A stretch of DNA of 64,000 nt. Source: Kibdelosporangium aridum (GTDB lineage: Bacteria > Actinomycetota > Actinomycetes > Mycobacteriales > Pseudonocardiaceae). How positions within the stretch are numbered: position 1 is the first letter of the stretch; the number at the start of each line of letters is the position of its first letter. The stretch lies in NCBI RefSeq assembly GCF_900176515.1, contig NZ_FWXV01000008.1, forward strand, positions 372,001 through 436,000. The letters are read 5' to 3'. Of the stretch, positions 53,001 to 61,431 are shown piece after piece. The position numbers were made by a program, and so were the translations under genes. The notes below the pieces were generated by a model. It was not told the DNA's origin and searched no databases. It worked only from the letters and a program-made list of their open reading frames with translations.

Positions 53001-56000
53001 AGCAGAAGTGCCCAGCAGCCGTGCACGACCGTGTTGAGCGTGAGGCCGAAACGTCGTGCGCACGCGGTGATCTCATCGGTCAGATCCACCTTTGTGCAGT
53101 CAGGAAACACGCCGGCTGGACTGGCTGGGGCGAGCAAGGTCGGCTGGCGCAAACCGGCCATTGTCTTTCGCCATGCCTCTGTTGCCTCGCCCGCATTCTG
53201 GCGCGACAGCCATCCCAGGTAGTCGGCGTAACTCGCGGCAGGAGGGGCGAGTTCCCCCTTGTAGCGGGTGAAGATCTCGTTGAGCAGCACTGGAATCGAC
53301 CAGCCGTCCAGCAGGATGTGGTGGCACGTCAGCACCAGCCGGGATCGGTCGGTCAGATGGCGGAGACCGCATCGGATCAACGGTGGGCGGGCGAGTTCGA
53401 ACGCCGTCGTCAGGTCGTTTCCGGCTGTGTCGTCTTCGTGCCACGGCAGTTCCGGCTCGTCGGTGGGGACCATGCCGACCGGGCCTTGTGCTGTGTGGAC
53501 GAACTTCATCCGCAGCTGTGGATGTGCTTGCAGGACGTCGACGATGGCCTTCCTGAGCCTTGTGCCGTCCAGCCGCGTGTCAACGTCGACGCTTACTTGG
53601 ATGCGGTAGACATCCTCGTACAGCGTGTGGAACAGAATACCTTCCTGCAACGGCGTCAACGGCACTGTGTCCGGCAGCTTGTCCGCGGTCGGCGGGTCCG
53701 GTGCCTGCCGTGCCACTGCGGCAAGAGACTCCACGGTCTTGTGCTGGAATATCTCTTGTGGACTGATGGCCAGCCCTTCGGCCAGGCATCGCGCGGACAC
53801 CTGGATCGCCATTATGCTGTCGCCGCCCAGTTCGAAGAAGTTGTCCGTCGCGCCGACATGGTCGATGCCCAGGACGTTGGCGAACAGTGCGGCCAGCGTG
53901 ATTTCGCGACTGCCGAGAGGCTCTCGTGATGCGGCGACGGGGGATTGGGCCACCGGTGGCAAGGCGGCGCGGTCGAGTTTCCCGCTGCTGGTTCTCGGAA
54001 GGACGTCGAGTGCCTGGAACGCGGCGGGTATCAGGTAGTCGGGCACCTGAGCGGCCAATTTGGCGCGGAGAGAATCCACGTCGCCGACCACGTAGGCGAC
54101 CAGCCGGCCATCCCGTACGGCCGCTGCGGCGTCGCGGATTCCGGGCACCGATCGAAGCAGAGCCTCGACTTCGCCCAGTTCCACGCGATGGCCACGAATC
54201 TTGACCTGGTTGTCCGAACGTCCGACGAACTCGAGGTGCCCATCCGATAATCTCCGCACACGGTCCCCGGTTCGGTACATCCGGGCACCAGGACGGCTGC
54301 TGAACGGATCGGCGACGAAGCGGTGTGCCGTAAGCGCTGCGTCGTTCAGATAGCCACGCGCCAATCCCGCGCCGCCGACGTACAGTTCTCCCGTTACGGA
54401 CACCGGAACTGGCTGCAGTGCTTGATCCAGAACGTACAGCGTTGTGTGGGGTATGGGTGTGCCGATCGGAACGACCTGCGGAGGTGCTGGGAGAAACGCG
54501 TGGGTCACACGATCAGAGCACTCGGCCGGACCGTAACCGTTGACTAACGGTACATCTGGGTGGCGTTCGAACCAACGCGCGCACAGCTCGGCGGACAGTT
54601 CCTCACCCGTGACGATAAGATGCCGCAGCTTTCCGGTGTTGATACGGGTGCCACTCAGTTCTTCCGCATCCAATGCGGCGCGTAGCAGCGACGGAACCAT
54701 CTCAGCCACAGTCACGCCATCGGCCGCGATACGTTCGAACAGTGCGTACGGATCAGCGGCCACAGCACGACTGACCGCACGCACTTGGCCACCGGCGACG
54801 AGAGGCGCGAGCATCTGCCACACCGAGATGTCGAACGTCGGGGGAGCGTTGTGCAGCACGATGTCTGATGAGTCGAGGCCCAATTCGCCGATCTTGGCGA
54901 GGATGTGGTTGAGCATGCCGCCATGACGGACCATGACGCCCTTCGGGCGGCCGGTGGAGCCGGAAGTGAAAACCACGTATGCCAGGTGTTCCGCTGACAC
55001 CGGCATGCGTCTTGTGGTTTCCCCGACGTCGTTCTCGCCGTTTTCTGCGTCCAGTACGAGCAGCTGGGCCCCGCTCTCCCGCAATATCGTCGCATTGCGG
55101 GCGTACGGTGCGGCTGGATCGAGTGCTACGTAAGCCCGGCCGGACGCGAGAACCCCGATGACCGCGGCGATGAAGTCCGCGCCGGGTTCCGCCAGAATCG
55201 CCACCAGATCGCCGGCGGGCCGAATGTCCCTCGCCCGACCCAAGAGTTCGCCGTAGGTGACTTGTCTGTCGTCTTCGATGACTGCGACCCTGTCCGGGGG
55301 TATCGCTTGAATCCGCTCGATGATTCCGGCTGTGTGGCCCGGCTGATTGTCATTGCCGATGACGACCGGGTCGCTGAGGCGCAACGCGGCCAAGGGCTGA
55401 TCCGGCTGCAACGAGCCGAATTCCTGAAGAAGCCGGACGAATCGACGCTGATGACCGGCGAGTTCGGCGGCGTCATAGAGGTTCGGGTTGGCATCGAAAT
55501 ACAGTCGTACCGTGTCGTTGTGCTCGTGGACTGTGATCTGGAGGTCGTTGACGATGCCGTTGGACAGCACTTCGACAGTCGCGGTGCAGGACCCGAAGTT
55601 CAGGCCGGGCAAGGGTGGGAGAACGTTCACCGACGGGCCGAGTGGGCGAAGATCGTCGGCGGGGATACCGATGAGCCGGCGTACTTCGCTGCCAGGGATC
55701 AGTTGGTTGGCGACGGCGTCGGCGATTTGCAGGGCCGACGCCTTGAGTAACTCGCTGCGAGTCATGCTCGGCTGGACGGACAAGTGCAGCGGCAACAGGT
55801 TCGCCCGCGCTCCTGGAATCGCCTTGGCGACTTTGCCGGTACGGCCGGTGACCGGGAACGTCAGCGGTGTGTCACGGGTTCCGGCCAGCCGATGGGTGTA
55901 TGTGGCGGTCGCGGCCACCCAGACCGCAGGCCACGCGACCCTGGCCTGCCAAGCCACTGTTCGGAGGAGTTCCACGAGGTCGGCCGGCACCACCACCGAA

Positions 56001-56662
56001 GTGCGAAGGCGATTGCCGGTGGAGCGAGTGCTCCGAGTTGACAGGCTGACTGGGCTGAGTGGCTCATCGAACCGGCCCTGCCAGAAGCGTCTTTCCCGTG
56101 CCATGCGCTCGGTGTCTTCACGCAGGAGGTCCAGTAACGGCGGGAAAGAAGGCGGGCCGCAGGGTTGACCGGCGGACAACGCGGTGTAGATGTCGGCGAG
56201 TCGTGGATAGTAAAGCCGCCAGCTGAAGCCGTCCCACACGATGTGGTGGATTTGTTCGTGCAGAAAGGCATGATCGTCGGCCAGTCGGAGCAACGTGAAG
56301 CGGAACAGGGGATAGTCGTCCAGTGCGAAAGGCCGTGCCAGCTCACTGCGCATCCACTCTTGAGCCGCCTGATCCGGATTGTCGTCGGCCCGCAGGTCGA
56401 TGACGTCGAGGTGTAAGTCGCTCGGAGGCCTGACCACCTGCCGTGGTTCGACCGGATCATCCACAATGGACACCCGAAGAGTGTCCGTGCCCGCTACGGC
56501 AAGTCGCAGGGCCTCCCTAAGGGTGCCGGAATCCAATTGACCCTTGATGTCCACGTAGTTGGCGAGGTTGAGCGCGGGGCTGTCCGGATCCAGCCGCGTC
56601 GCGGACCAGATCTCACGTTGTATGCCGGAAAGCGGTAAGAACGGCAGCATCGAGTCGGTCAT
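50006..56662 (-). CDS. Dimodular NRPS, C-A-T-C-A-T-TE
   Basis: A 2218-residue nonribosomal peptide synthetase. The ATG at 56662 starts the C domain correctly. C1 (5-430) has HHIVWDG at 139-145, so it is intact and should take an acyl donor from another carrier. A1 (440-900) has FTSGSTGRPKG, GYGPAECSD, YRTGD and SSGKLDR. T1 has Ser949 (GGDSI). C2 (1000-1430) has HHILLDGWS at 1114. A2 (1430-1860) has YTSGSTGTPKG, VYGPAETHA and PNGKVDR. T2 has Ser1916 (GGHSM). TE (1975-2218) has Ser2046 (GWSFGG) and His2192. By eye, the A2 pocket reads D-F-Q-L-W-G-V-A-V and A1 D-I-W-E-I-T-G-D-R. No epimerase or methyltransferase is present, nor is an MbtH gene nearby. Predicted output: an acyl-dipeptide, released or cyclised by the TE. 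Confidence 0.95.
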   Translation of the reverse strand: MTDSMLPFLPLSGIQREIWSATRLDPDSPALNLANYVDIKGQLDSGTLREALRLAVAGTDTLRVSIVDDPVEPRQVVRPPSDLHLDVIDLRADDNPDQAAQEWMRSELARPFALDDYPLFRFTLLRLADDHAFLHEQIHHIVWDGFSWRLYYPRLADIYTALSAGQPCGPPSFPPLLDLLREDTERMARERRFWQGRFDEPLSPVSLSTRSTRSTGNRLRTSVVVPADLVELLRTVAWQARVAWPAVWVAATATYTHRLAGTRDTPLTFPVTGRTGKVAKAIPGARANLLPLHLSVQPSMTRSELLKASALQIADAVANQLIPGSEVRRLIGIPADDLRPLGPSVNVLPPLPGLNFGSCTATVEVLSNGIVNDLQITVHEHNDTVRLYFDANPNLYDAAELAGHQRRFVRLLQEFGSLQPDQPLAALRLSDPVVIGNDNQPGHTAGIIERIQAIPPDRVAVIEDDRQVTYGELLGRARDIRPAGDLVAILAEPGADFIAAVIGVLASGRAYVALDPAAPYARNATILRESGAQLLVLDAENGENDVGETTRRMPVSAEHLAYVVFTSGSTGRPKGVMVRHGGMLNHILAKIGELGLDSSDIVLHNAPPTFDISVWQMLAPLVAGGQVRAVSRAVAADPYALFERIAADGVTVAEMVPSLLRAALDAEELSGTRINTGKLRHLIVTGEELSAELCARWFERHPDVPLVNGYGPAECSDRVTHAFLPAPPQVVPIGTPIPHTTLYVLDQALQPVPVSVTGELYVGGAGLARGYLNDAALTAHRFVADPFSSRPGARMYRTGDRVRRLSDGHLEFVGRSDNQVKIRGHRVELGEVEALLRSVPGIRDAAAAVRDGRLVAYVVGDVDSLRAKLAAQVPDYLIPAAFQALDVLPRTSSGKLDRAALPPVAQSPVAASREPLGSREITLAALFANVLGIDHVGATDNFFELGGDSIMAIQVSARCLAEGLAISPQEIFQHKTVESLAAVARQAPDPPTADKLPDTVPLTPLQEGILFHTLYEDVYRIQVSVDVDTRLDGTRLRKAIVDVLQAHPQLRMKFVHTAQGPVGMVPTDEPELPWHEDDTAGNDLTTAFELARPPLIRCGLRHLTDRSRLVLTCHHILLDGWSIPVLLNEIFTRYKGELAPPAASYADYLGWLSRQNAGEATEAWRKTMAGLRQPTLLAPASPAGVFPDCTKVDLTDEITACARRFGLTLNTVVHGCWALLLSALSGQEDIVFGTTVAIRPAEIPGVETILGPLINTIPVRVTLDPAESWTDLLTRIQEQQSDLLPHQHLGLAEIQRITGMAPMFDTLVVTENIPAALPIDTLSVEVDSATHYPLTVTVFPGGQLSLRLHYRPDVVERHFAERIIDQLTRLLRQFVHDPSQRVAQVDVLKPDERHRLLVEYNTVTMVDLFSAQVARTPSATAVLFENTALTYQELDARSTRVAHALVARGAGPERIVAVAMARSTELIVALLAILKSGAAFLAIEANSPVDRVRSILQDAQPVVVLTDSIPELESSEVLPRNLHGPAYVVYTSGSTGTPKGVVMPMSALVNLMQWHIATYPAAAGTRTAQFLSVAFDFSIQEILHALLTGRTLVVPTDDVRYDFPRLAAWIKHNEVTELFAPTPVIDALLTTGVELDEIWQGGEQFRLSADLTAWGQAAQGRRVHNVYGPAETHAVSTATLPADVGRWPAVAPIGRPVWNVQLYVLDSWLRPVPPGGSGELYVGGAQLARGYLNRPAQTAARFVPNPFGNPGERMYRTGDIVRWRPEGDLEFVRRADDQVKIRGFRVEPREVENVVARHPDVATAAVVARDDGETQLAAYVVSATGSLDAAALRKDLRDQLPDYMMPSAIVVMDSLPLTPNGKVDRASLPTPVRVTSTGRSHPATRQAAVICRLFAETLAVDHVAADESFFELGGHSMSATRLIGQVRAALGAQLSIRTLFESPTPAELADRLNDTGERDGFEGLIPLRPADAGPALFCVHPAGGFSWAYAKLAAHIEPDVSIHGLQVSGINGTPVLPSSIQDMAAGYAAQIRDCAGDGPYHLLGWSFGGAVAHEIAIQMRRSGHPAASLTLLDTASRLTGDTLPSEQDVFVRLLLNAGYQREDLPPPPIPIAEVSDMLCAKYVPFNELHLTNIAAVYRHNIKLMRRFTPGRHDGRMLYFVATEDRPDRGRAAANWNPHVDGAIRYHDVDCAHHQLMDPGPLREIGPVIDAWLRDWTDR

Positions 56663-56710
56663 GGCGATCCCCCTGCCCCTGATCGCGATCAATCTCCACC
56701 CAGGTTGGCA

Positions 56711-56740
56711 ATTAGACTGTCACAGGCATCCCCGTGTCAA
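56711..56740 (-). promoter_or_regulatory. Candidate sigma-70-type promoter of the NRPS operon
   Basis: On the minus strand, TTGACA (56735-56740) and TCTAAT (56711-56716) are separated by 18 bp, close to the vegetative consensus. This predicts transcription starting near 56704, giving a ~40-nt leader before the NRPS ATG. Confidence 0.55.
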
Positions 56741-56749
56741 CAGCCAGAA

Positions 56750-56770
56750 GACGTGAAACCATTTCACGTC
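56750..56770. promoter_or_regulatory. Perfect palindrome upstream of the NRPS promoter
   Basis: GACGTGAAA-CCA-TTTCACGTC: two 9-bp arms with a 3-nt spacer, starting 10 bp upstream of the -35 element. The position suits an activator, or a repressor blocking polymerase. No regulator gene is adjacent, so it would be recognised by a factor encoded elsewhere. Confidence 0.6.
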
Positions 56771-57115
56771 CAAGTCGTTGACCCCGTTCCAGTGCGATCC
56801 TGTCCATAAAGGACGTATGGAGTTGCTGCGTCGGCGCCTTCGAAGGCGGCGAGGAAGACTTCGCCGCCGAGCAGGAGCCGCGTTCGGTGTCGGTTTTCGC
56901 CGAGTGCCCGGAGAAGTGGCCTCCGGACACTCGCTTGCACGAGATCAGCTCGTCTCGACGGGCAGTGATCGGTCGAGCACATCGTCCACAGTGGCCAGAC
57001 CGGCTGTTGACACCACGGGCGGCAGTGTGATTTAAGAGTCAGGTTCAAGTATCTCGTTCTGTGAGATCGTCCAGCGGAGCGCGTTCCAGAAGCTCGGGCT
57101 GAGTCACGTGGTCCC
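56771..57115. other. Non-genic stretch between NRPS promoter and LLM gene
   Basis: I find no convincing full-length gene in these 345 bp. On the minus strand a 20-codon frame (57107 to 57045, GTG start, GAGGG upstream) reads VTQPELLERAPLDDLTERDT; farther along another frame contains VSTAGLATVDDVLDRSLPV, then a shifted frame RTRLLLGGEVFLAAFEGAD. Codon choice in these pieces is gene-like, so this may be a frameshifted remnant. A longer frame that continues into 56712 runs through the promoter and is unlikely to be real. Confidence 0.4.
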
Positions 57116-58024
57116 TCAACTCAGTTGCGGGACCACATCGGTGATCAGCTGCTCCAGTTGCTCATGCTCGTCGAACATCGGGTTGAGCACGATGGTCTCC
57201 GCGCCTGCGTCGGTGACCTCGCGTAGTCCGCGGACCACGTCGTCGGCGGTACCGAAGACGGCGACCGAGGTTATGTCACCGCGGTTGTAGAAGGACTCCA
57301 GTACCTCGCTGACGCGGGTGCGGGCCCGATCGACGTTGTCGTCGAGGGCGACGTAGACCCGCTTGGCGAACTTGAAGTCGGGGCGGCCGAACTCGGCCAT
57401 GGCCTCGCGGGCGATCTTGACCAGCTCCACGAACCGGGCCGTGGTCGCGGATCCGGCGCCGATGAAGCCGTCGCCCAGCTTGACCGCGCGGCGCACCGCG
57501 TTCGGGTGGTTGGCGCCGAACAAAATGGGCGGGTGCGGGCGCTGCACCGGCTTCGGCTCCATCTGCGCGTCTTCGAGTTGCCAGAACTTGCCGTCGAAGG
57601 TGACCGACGGCTCGGTCCACAACCGCTTCATCAGCTCAAGGCCCTCGGTGAAGCGGGTGACCAGGTGCTCTGGGCTGGAGTCGAAGGCCGCGAACGGCTG
57701 GTTCTGGCCACCGATCCCCACGCCGACGTCGATCCGGCCGCCGCTGAGCTGGTCCAGTGAGGAAATGCTCTTGGCCAGGTGCACCGGGTTGCGTAGTGGC
57801 GTCACGAACACCGCGCAGCCCAGCCGGATCCGCTCGGTGCAGGCCGCGGCGTAGGCGAGCAGTTCAAGCGGGCTGATCACCGGCTTGCTGCCGATCGCCC
57901 TGCTGCCCAGAATCTGTTCCTGTGTCCACGCGCTGTCGAAACCCAGGTCCTCGACGCGGTGAAGGAAGCGACGCACCTCATGCGGGTCGGTCGCGAACTG
58001 CGGAATGGCGACAGCGAAGCGCAT
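57116..58024 (-). CDS. LLM-class oxidoreductase (F420-type)
   Basis: A 302-residue LLM-family enzyme. Start ATG at 58024 with AGAGGTG upstream; the longer open frame is not supported. Motifs: MRFAVAIPQFATDPHEV, EDLGFDSAWTQEQILG, CAVFVTPLRNPVHLAKSISSLDQLS, GRIDVGVGIGGQNQPF, KPVQRPHPPILFGANHPNAVRRAV and VFGTADDVVRGL. These suit F420-dependent reductases or dehydrogenases. It is the last of a run of minus-strand genes (ligase, cyclase, DUF35, thiolase, SDR, LLM), with 77 bp after the SDR. It may belong to that catabolic unit rather than to the NRPS operon. Confidence 0.87.
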   Translation of the reverse strand: MRFAVAIPQFATDPHEVRRFLHRVEDLGFDSAWTQEQILGSRAIGSKPVISPLELLAYAAACTERIRLGCAVFVTPLRNPVHLAKSISSLDQLSGGRIDVGVGIGGQNQPFAAFDSSPEHLVTRFTEGLELMKRLWTEPSVTFDGKFWQLEDAQMEPKPVQRPHPPILFGANHPNAVRRAVKLGDGFIGAGSATTARFVELVKIAREAMAEFGRPDFKFAKRVYVALDDNVDRARTRVSEVLESFYNRGDITSVAVFGTADDVVRGLREVTDAGAETIVLNPMFDEHEQLEQLITDVVPQLS

Positions 58025-58101
58025 ACTTTCACCTCTCGAGAAGTTGTCTGACTTTGCGAACCAATGTATGCCGCCATTGCCGCAACCCGGCCCGGTGATA
58101 C

Positions 58102-58806
58102 TCAGAGCCCAGGGGGCAGGTTGGCCTGCATGGCCGTGATGTCTCCGGCGAGTGCGGTGCGGGTGGCTTTGGTCCATTCGTCGACGAGGACTTCGTTTTC
58201 GTCTGCCTGAAGCGCTCGCATGGTCGCTTCGGCCACCGTCGCGGGTGCCATTTTCTCCACCTTCAGCCTCTTGGTGGCGTCGGTGTCGACGTAGCCGAAG
58301 TGCACGCCGAGTACATGGGTTCCCTGGCTGCGCATGGAAATGCGGTGCGCGTTGGTCAGACTCCACTGTGCGGCTTTGGCTGCGGCGTACCCAGGTGCGT
58401 CTGCTATAGCCCACCAGGATGCGGCCGAGAGTACGTTGACTATGGCTCCACCGCCGTTCTCTTTCAGGATGGGAGCGAACGCACGTGTCACCGCCCATGT
58501 GCCGAAGAAGTGCGTTTCCATGATTGCCCGGGCGTCTTCCAATGATCCGTCGAACCGCACTCCGCCGATTCCCGCGTTGTTGACCAAGATGGTGACGTCG
58601 GTGGCCACCTCGGCGGCGGCATCGATGGTCTTCTGGTCAGTCACGTCGAGGCGCAGGGGAGTCAACCACGGGTCTGTGATGGTGTTCGGAGTGCGCACGG
58701 CCGCGTAAACCTTCTTGGCGCCGAACCGCACCAATGCGTCCGCCATGGCCTTGCCGATCCCTCGGTTCGCGCCGGTGACGAATCCCACCGCACCTTCGAT
58801 CCGCAT
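58102..58806 (-). CDS. SDR-family oxidoreductase
   Basis: A 234-residue short-chain dehydrogenase started at the ATG at 58806 (AGAAGGA upstream). Motifs: VGFVTGANRGIGKAMADAL, VRTP at the cofactor-binding second strand (NADP-type), ILVNNAGIGG, catalytic Ser in VLSAASWWA, and YAAAK. The C-terminus lacks a long helical tail and ends NLPPGL. It reduces or oxidises an unknown carbonyl/alcohol. It lies 104 bp downstream of the thiolase, and the same strand and compact spacing suggest one catabolic unit. Confidence 0.88.
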   Translation of the reverse strand: MRIEGAVGFVTGANRGIGKAMADALVRFGAKKVYAAVRTPNTITDPWLTPLRLDVTDQKTIDAAAEVATDVTILVNNAGIGGVRFDGSLEDARAIMETHFFGTWAVTRAFAPILKENGGGAIVNVLSAASWWAIADAPGYAAAKAAQWSLTNAHRISMRSQGTHVLGVHFGYVDTDATKRLKVEKMAPATVAEATMRALQADENEVLVDEWTKATRTALAGDITAMQANLPPGL

Positions 58807-58910
58807 TACATGTCCTTCTGGTCTGGTTGCCTTGTAAGTCAGGAAGAGTGCTCGCTGCCGTGTGGCCGTTATCCAGATCCCGCTTTGCGTACTGTTGGCA
58901 GGGACAGGCT

Positions 58911-60053
58911 TCATGGCGAGGTGCCAAGCACGGCGGTGGCATGGGCCGCGAGGGTGAGCCCCATGCCGTGGACGAGGGACACCGCTGCGTCTTGTCGCTG
59001 CCGCGCACCAGCCTCACCACGTAACTGGCGGACGGCTTCGGTGATCAGGAACATCCCGAGCATGCCCGGATGCGTGTACGAAAGGCCGCCGCCATTGGTG
59101 TTGAGCGCGAGCGAACCACCCGGTGCGATGGCGCCGTCCTCGACGTACCGGCCGCCTTCGCCTTTGGGACAGAAACCGAGATCCTCCAACAGGATCAACA
59201 GGCTGATGGTGAAGGCGTCGTAGACGTGCGCGGTGTCGATGTCGGCGTGGGTGATCCCAGCCATCCGCATGGCGCGTTCCGCGCTCCGGGTTGCTGCCTC
59301 AGTGGTGGTGAGGTCCGGCATCTGTGAGATGTTGCGGTGGTTCGAGGCCTCGCCGCTGCCGAGCAGATATACGGGCGGCTTGGCCAAGTCTCGGGCTCGG
59401 TCGGCTGAGGTGAGCACCACGGCCGCTCCGCCGTCGGTGACAAGGCAGCAGTCCAGTTTGTGCAATGGGCTGGCGATCAGTGCGGAGTCGAGCACATCGT
59501 CGACCGTCAATGGTTTCGGATACGGCGCGGCCGGGTTGAGCAGCGCCCAACTGCGGGCGGCCACAGCGATTTGGGCGAGTTGCTCACTGGTCGTGCCGTA
59601 CTGGGCCATGTGCCGGTGCGCGATGAGACCGAAGCTCCCCACGGGATGCAGCAGGCCATACGGTTGCTCGTAGGCGAGCCAGTCGGCGTTGCTGACCAGT
59701 TTTCCACGATCGCTGCGCTGGGTGCTGCCGTAGCAGACCAGCGCGACGTCGCAGAGTCCTGCTTCGATGGCAGCGGCGGCGTGCCCGAGATGGGCGACGA
59801 AGGAGCAGCCGCCGAGCGCGGTCGAGTCGGTGAACCTCGGCTTGATCCCGAGGTGTTCGCTCATGGTCAAGGTCGGCATCGAGTAGTACGCCGACGTGGT
59901 GAACAGACCGTCCACATCGGACAATTTGAGTCCGGCGTCGTCGAGAGCGCGTTTCGAGGCGACCGCGGCCAGGCTGGCGGGTGAATGCCCCGTGGTCTGG
60001 AACGTGTCGACTTCGGCGATGCCCGCGATGGCGGTCTTTCCGCGAATGCTCAC
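58911..60053 (-). CDS. SCP2/lipid-transfer-type thiolase
   Basis: A 380-residue thiolase-superfamily protein, GTG start overlapping the DUF35 stop. Motifs: MSIRGKTAIAGIAEVDTF, candidate nucleophile Cys83 in LGGCSFVAHLGHAAAAI, CDVALVCYGS, AHVYDAFTISLLILLEDLGFC, and the C-terminal NTNGGGLSYTHPGMLGM (His). Enzymes of this group act with a DUF35 partner either as thiolases (for example BbsAB in toluene-derived succinyl-CoA degradation) or as retro-aldolases (Ltp2 with ChsH2 in sterol side-chain loss). The neighbouring DUF35 gene makes this partner relationship probable. The CoA substrate is unknown. Confidence 0.9.
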   Translation of the reverse strand: MSIRGKTAIAGIAEVDTFQTTGHSPASLAAVASKRALDDAGLKLSDVDGLFTTSAYYSMPTLTMSEHLGIKPRFTDSTALGGCSFVAHLGHAAAAIEAGLCDVALVCYGSTQRSDRGKLVSNADWLAYEQPYGLLHPVGSFGLIAHRHMAQYGTTSEQLAQIAVAARSWALLNPAAPYPKPLTVDDVLDSALIASPLHKLDCCLVTDGGAAVVLTSADRARDLAKPPVYLLGSGEASNHRNISQMPDLTTTEAATRSAERAMRMAGITHADIDTAHVYDAFTISLLILLEDLGFCPKGEGGRYVEDGAIAPGGSLALNTNGGGLSYTHPGMLGMFLITEAVRQLRGEAGARQRQDAAVSLVHGMGLTLAAHATAVLGTSP

Positions 60054-60463
60054 GTCGATTCCTTCACACGGCGGAAATGTGGCAGCGTGAGGTCGTGGTC
60101 CAGTTCGTGGAACACGACCTCGACGGGCATTCCCACGGCCACCTCGTCCACGTCGACAAGGTCGGCCAGCAGCCGGAATCCTTCGTCGAGATCGACGAGG
60201 GCGAGCGTCATCGGTGTCCTGTCGGCGAAGTACGGGTGGCCTGCCCGGTGCTGCACGGTGTAGCTGTACACCTTTCCCACACCGGCGGAGTCACGCAGCC
60301 GGAGACTTTCACTGCCGCAATGCGGGCACACGGCACGCAAGTAGAACACTGTCGACCCGCACGTGTCGCAGGTCTGGTACGTCAGTCGATTCTCCGTCGC
60401 GGCTTGGAAGTAGATCTGTTCCTCGCCGCGCGGAGCGGGTTTCGGTGGTGCCGGCGTGGTCAT
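60050..60463 (-). CDS. DUF35 OB-fold/zinc-ribbon protein
   Basis: A 137-residue protein started at the ATG at 60463, overlapping the cyclase stop (ATGA). An N-terminal rubredoxin-like zinc ribbon has four Cys (TCDTCGS ... AVCPHCGS), followed by an OB-fold (GVGKVYSYTVQHRAGHPYF, MTLALVDLDEGFRLLADL, VGMPVEVVF). DUF35 proteins are obligate partners of thiolase-like enzymes and shape acyl-CoA binding. The GTGA overlap with the thiolase gene supports a stoichiometric complex. Confidence 0.92.
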   Translation of the reverse strand: MTTPAPPKPAPRGEEQIYFQAATENRLTYQTCDTCGSTVFYLRAVCPHCGSESLRLRDSAGVGKVYSYTVQHRAGHPYFADRTPMTLALVDLDEGFRLLADLVDVDEVAVGMPVEVVFHELDHDLTLPHFRRVKEST

Positions 60464-61431
60464 TTGATCGCCATCGGGTTGACGGGGGATCCGACCGCAC
60501 GGCTGAACGGCAACGGCGGTGCGCAGAAGAAGAAGTCGTATTGCTTGTCTTCGGCGCAATCGTCGGCCAGGGTCTCCAGATCGAAGATCTCACCGATGTA
60601 CAGACCCATGCCGACCAGCATGATGCAGTGCAGCGGCTGAAAGACGTCCGGCGTCTCGTTGGGCAGCACCTCCATGCCCCAGGTGTCGGTGGCAAGACCG
60701 GCGATCTGGTGATCGGCGACCCATGGCACGCTGGCAAGCCCCAACCCCGGAGCGTGCCCGCCCGCGTAATCTCCCCAGTTGCCACGCCGTGCCTGCAGTT
60801 GTCCGGTTCGGACAAGCACGAAATCGCCCGTGCCCACCTCGACGCCCTGACTGCTGGCACAGGCTTCGAGGTCATCAGCGGTGATCGCGTAGCCGGGTTC
60901 GAGCGCGTCGACGCCTTTCGCCCTGGCGACATCGAGCAGCACGCCGCGTCCCGCGATACGGTCCGCGGCCTGCGCGATGTCGTTGCGCGTCGCACCTTTG
61001 CTGGTGACGTCGGTGGGCGAGTAGCCGTTGTACATCTTGCCGTCGAACATGATGTGGGCCAACGCGTCCCACTGGGTGCCCGATTGCAGGGGCATGATGA
61101 TCAGGTCGTCGGTGCCACGGCAGTACCGGTCGTTGCCGCCGTAGAAGTCGTCGACGATGGTGCCGGTGGCGATGTCGTTGCCGTCGCGGAACATCAGGTG
61201 CATCGGGTTGAACCTGCCCATGCCGCCGCGCTGGGGCCCGTTGGCGTCGAACGGCAGCGCGAGCGAGAACCGTTTGCCCGACTTGATGCTCGAAGCGGCG
61301 CGGATGACGAGATCCGGCGTGACGTGGTTGAGTGTGCCCACCTGATCGTCGGCGCCCCACCGGCCCCAGTTGCTGTACTTGGCGAACAGGGCGCGGACCG
61401 TCTCGACGTTCGGCGTGGTAACGGCGGTCAT
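60460..61431 (-). CDS. Cyclase-family (kynurenine-formamidase-like) hydrolase
   Basis: A 323-residue member of the putative-cyclase family. The usual metal motif HxGTHxD is present in the variant form LQSGTQWDALAHIMFDGKM, with His-to-Gln changes common in one large subgroup. Other landmarks are GRGVLLDVARAKGVD, VGTGDFVLVRTG, HQIAGLATDTWGMEVLPN and LHCIMLVGMGLYIGEIFDLE. Members hydrolyse amides or lactones using Mn/Zn. It overlaps both neighbours by 4 bases; within a CoA-ligase/thiolase operon it may open a lactone or hydrolyse a ring-derived intermediate. Confidence 0.85.
   Translation of the reverse strand: MTAVTTPNVETVRALFAKYSNWGRWGADDQVGTLNHVTPDLVIRAASSIKSGKRFSLALPFDANGPQRGGMGRFNPMHLMFRDGNDIATGTIVDDFYGGNDRYCRGTDDLIIMPLQSGTQWDALAHIMFDGKMYNGYSPTDVTSKGATRNDIAQAADRIAGRGVLLDVARAKGVDALEPGYAITADDLEACASSQGVEVGTGDFVLVRTGQLQARRGNWGDYAGGHAPGLGLASVPWVADHQIAGLATDTWGMEVLPNETPDVFQPLHCIMLVGMGLYIGEIFDLETLADDCAEDKQYDFFFCAPPLPFSRAVGSPVNPMAIK

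Noticed and set aside
56712..56930. 72-codon minus-strand frame upstream of the NRPS
   Set aside because: It covers the predicted promoter and palindrome and has no homology that I recognise.
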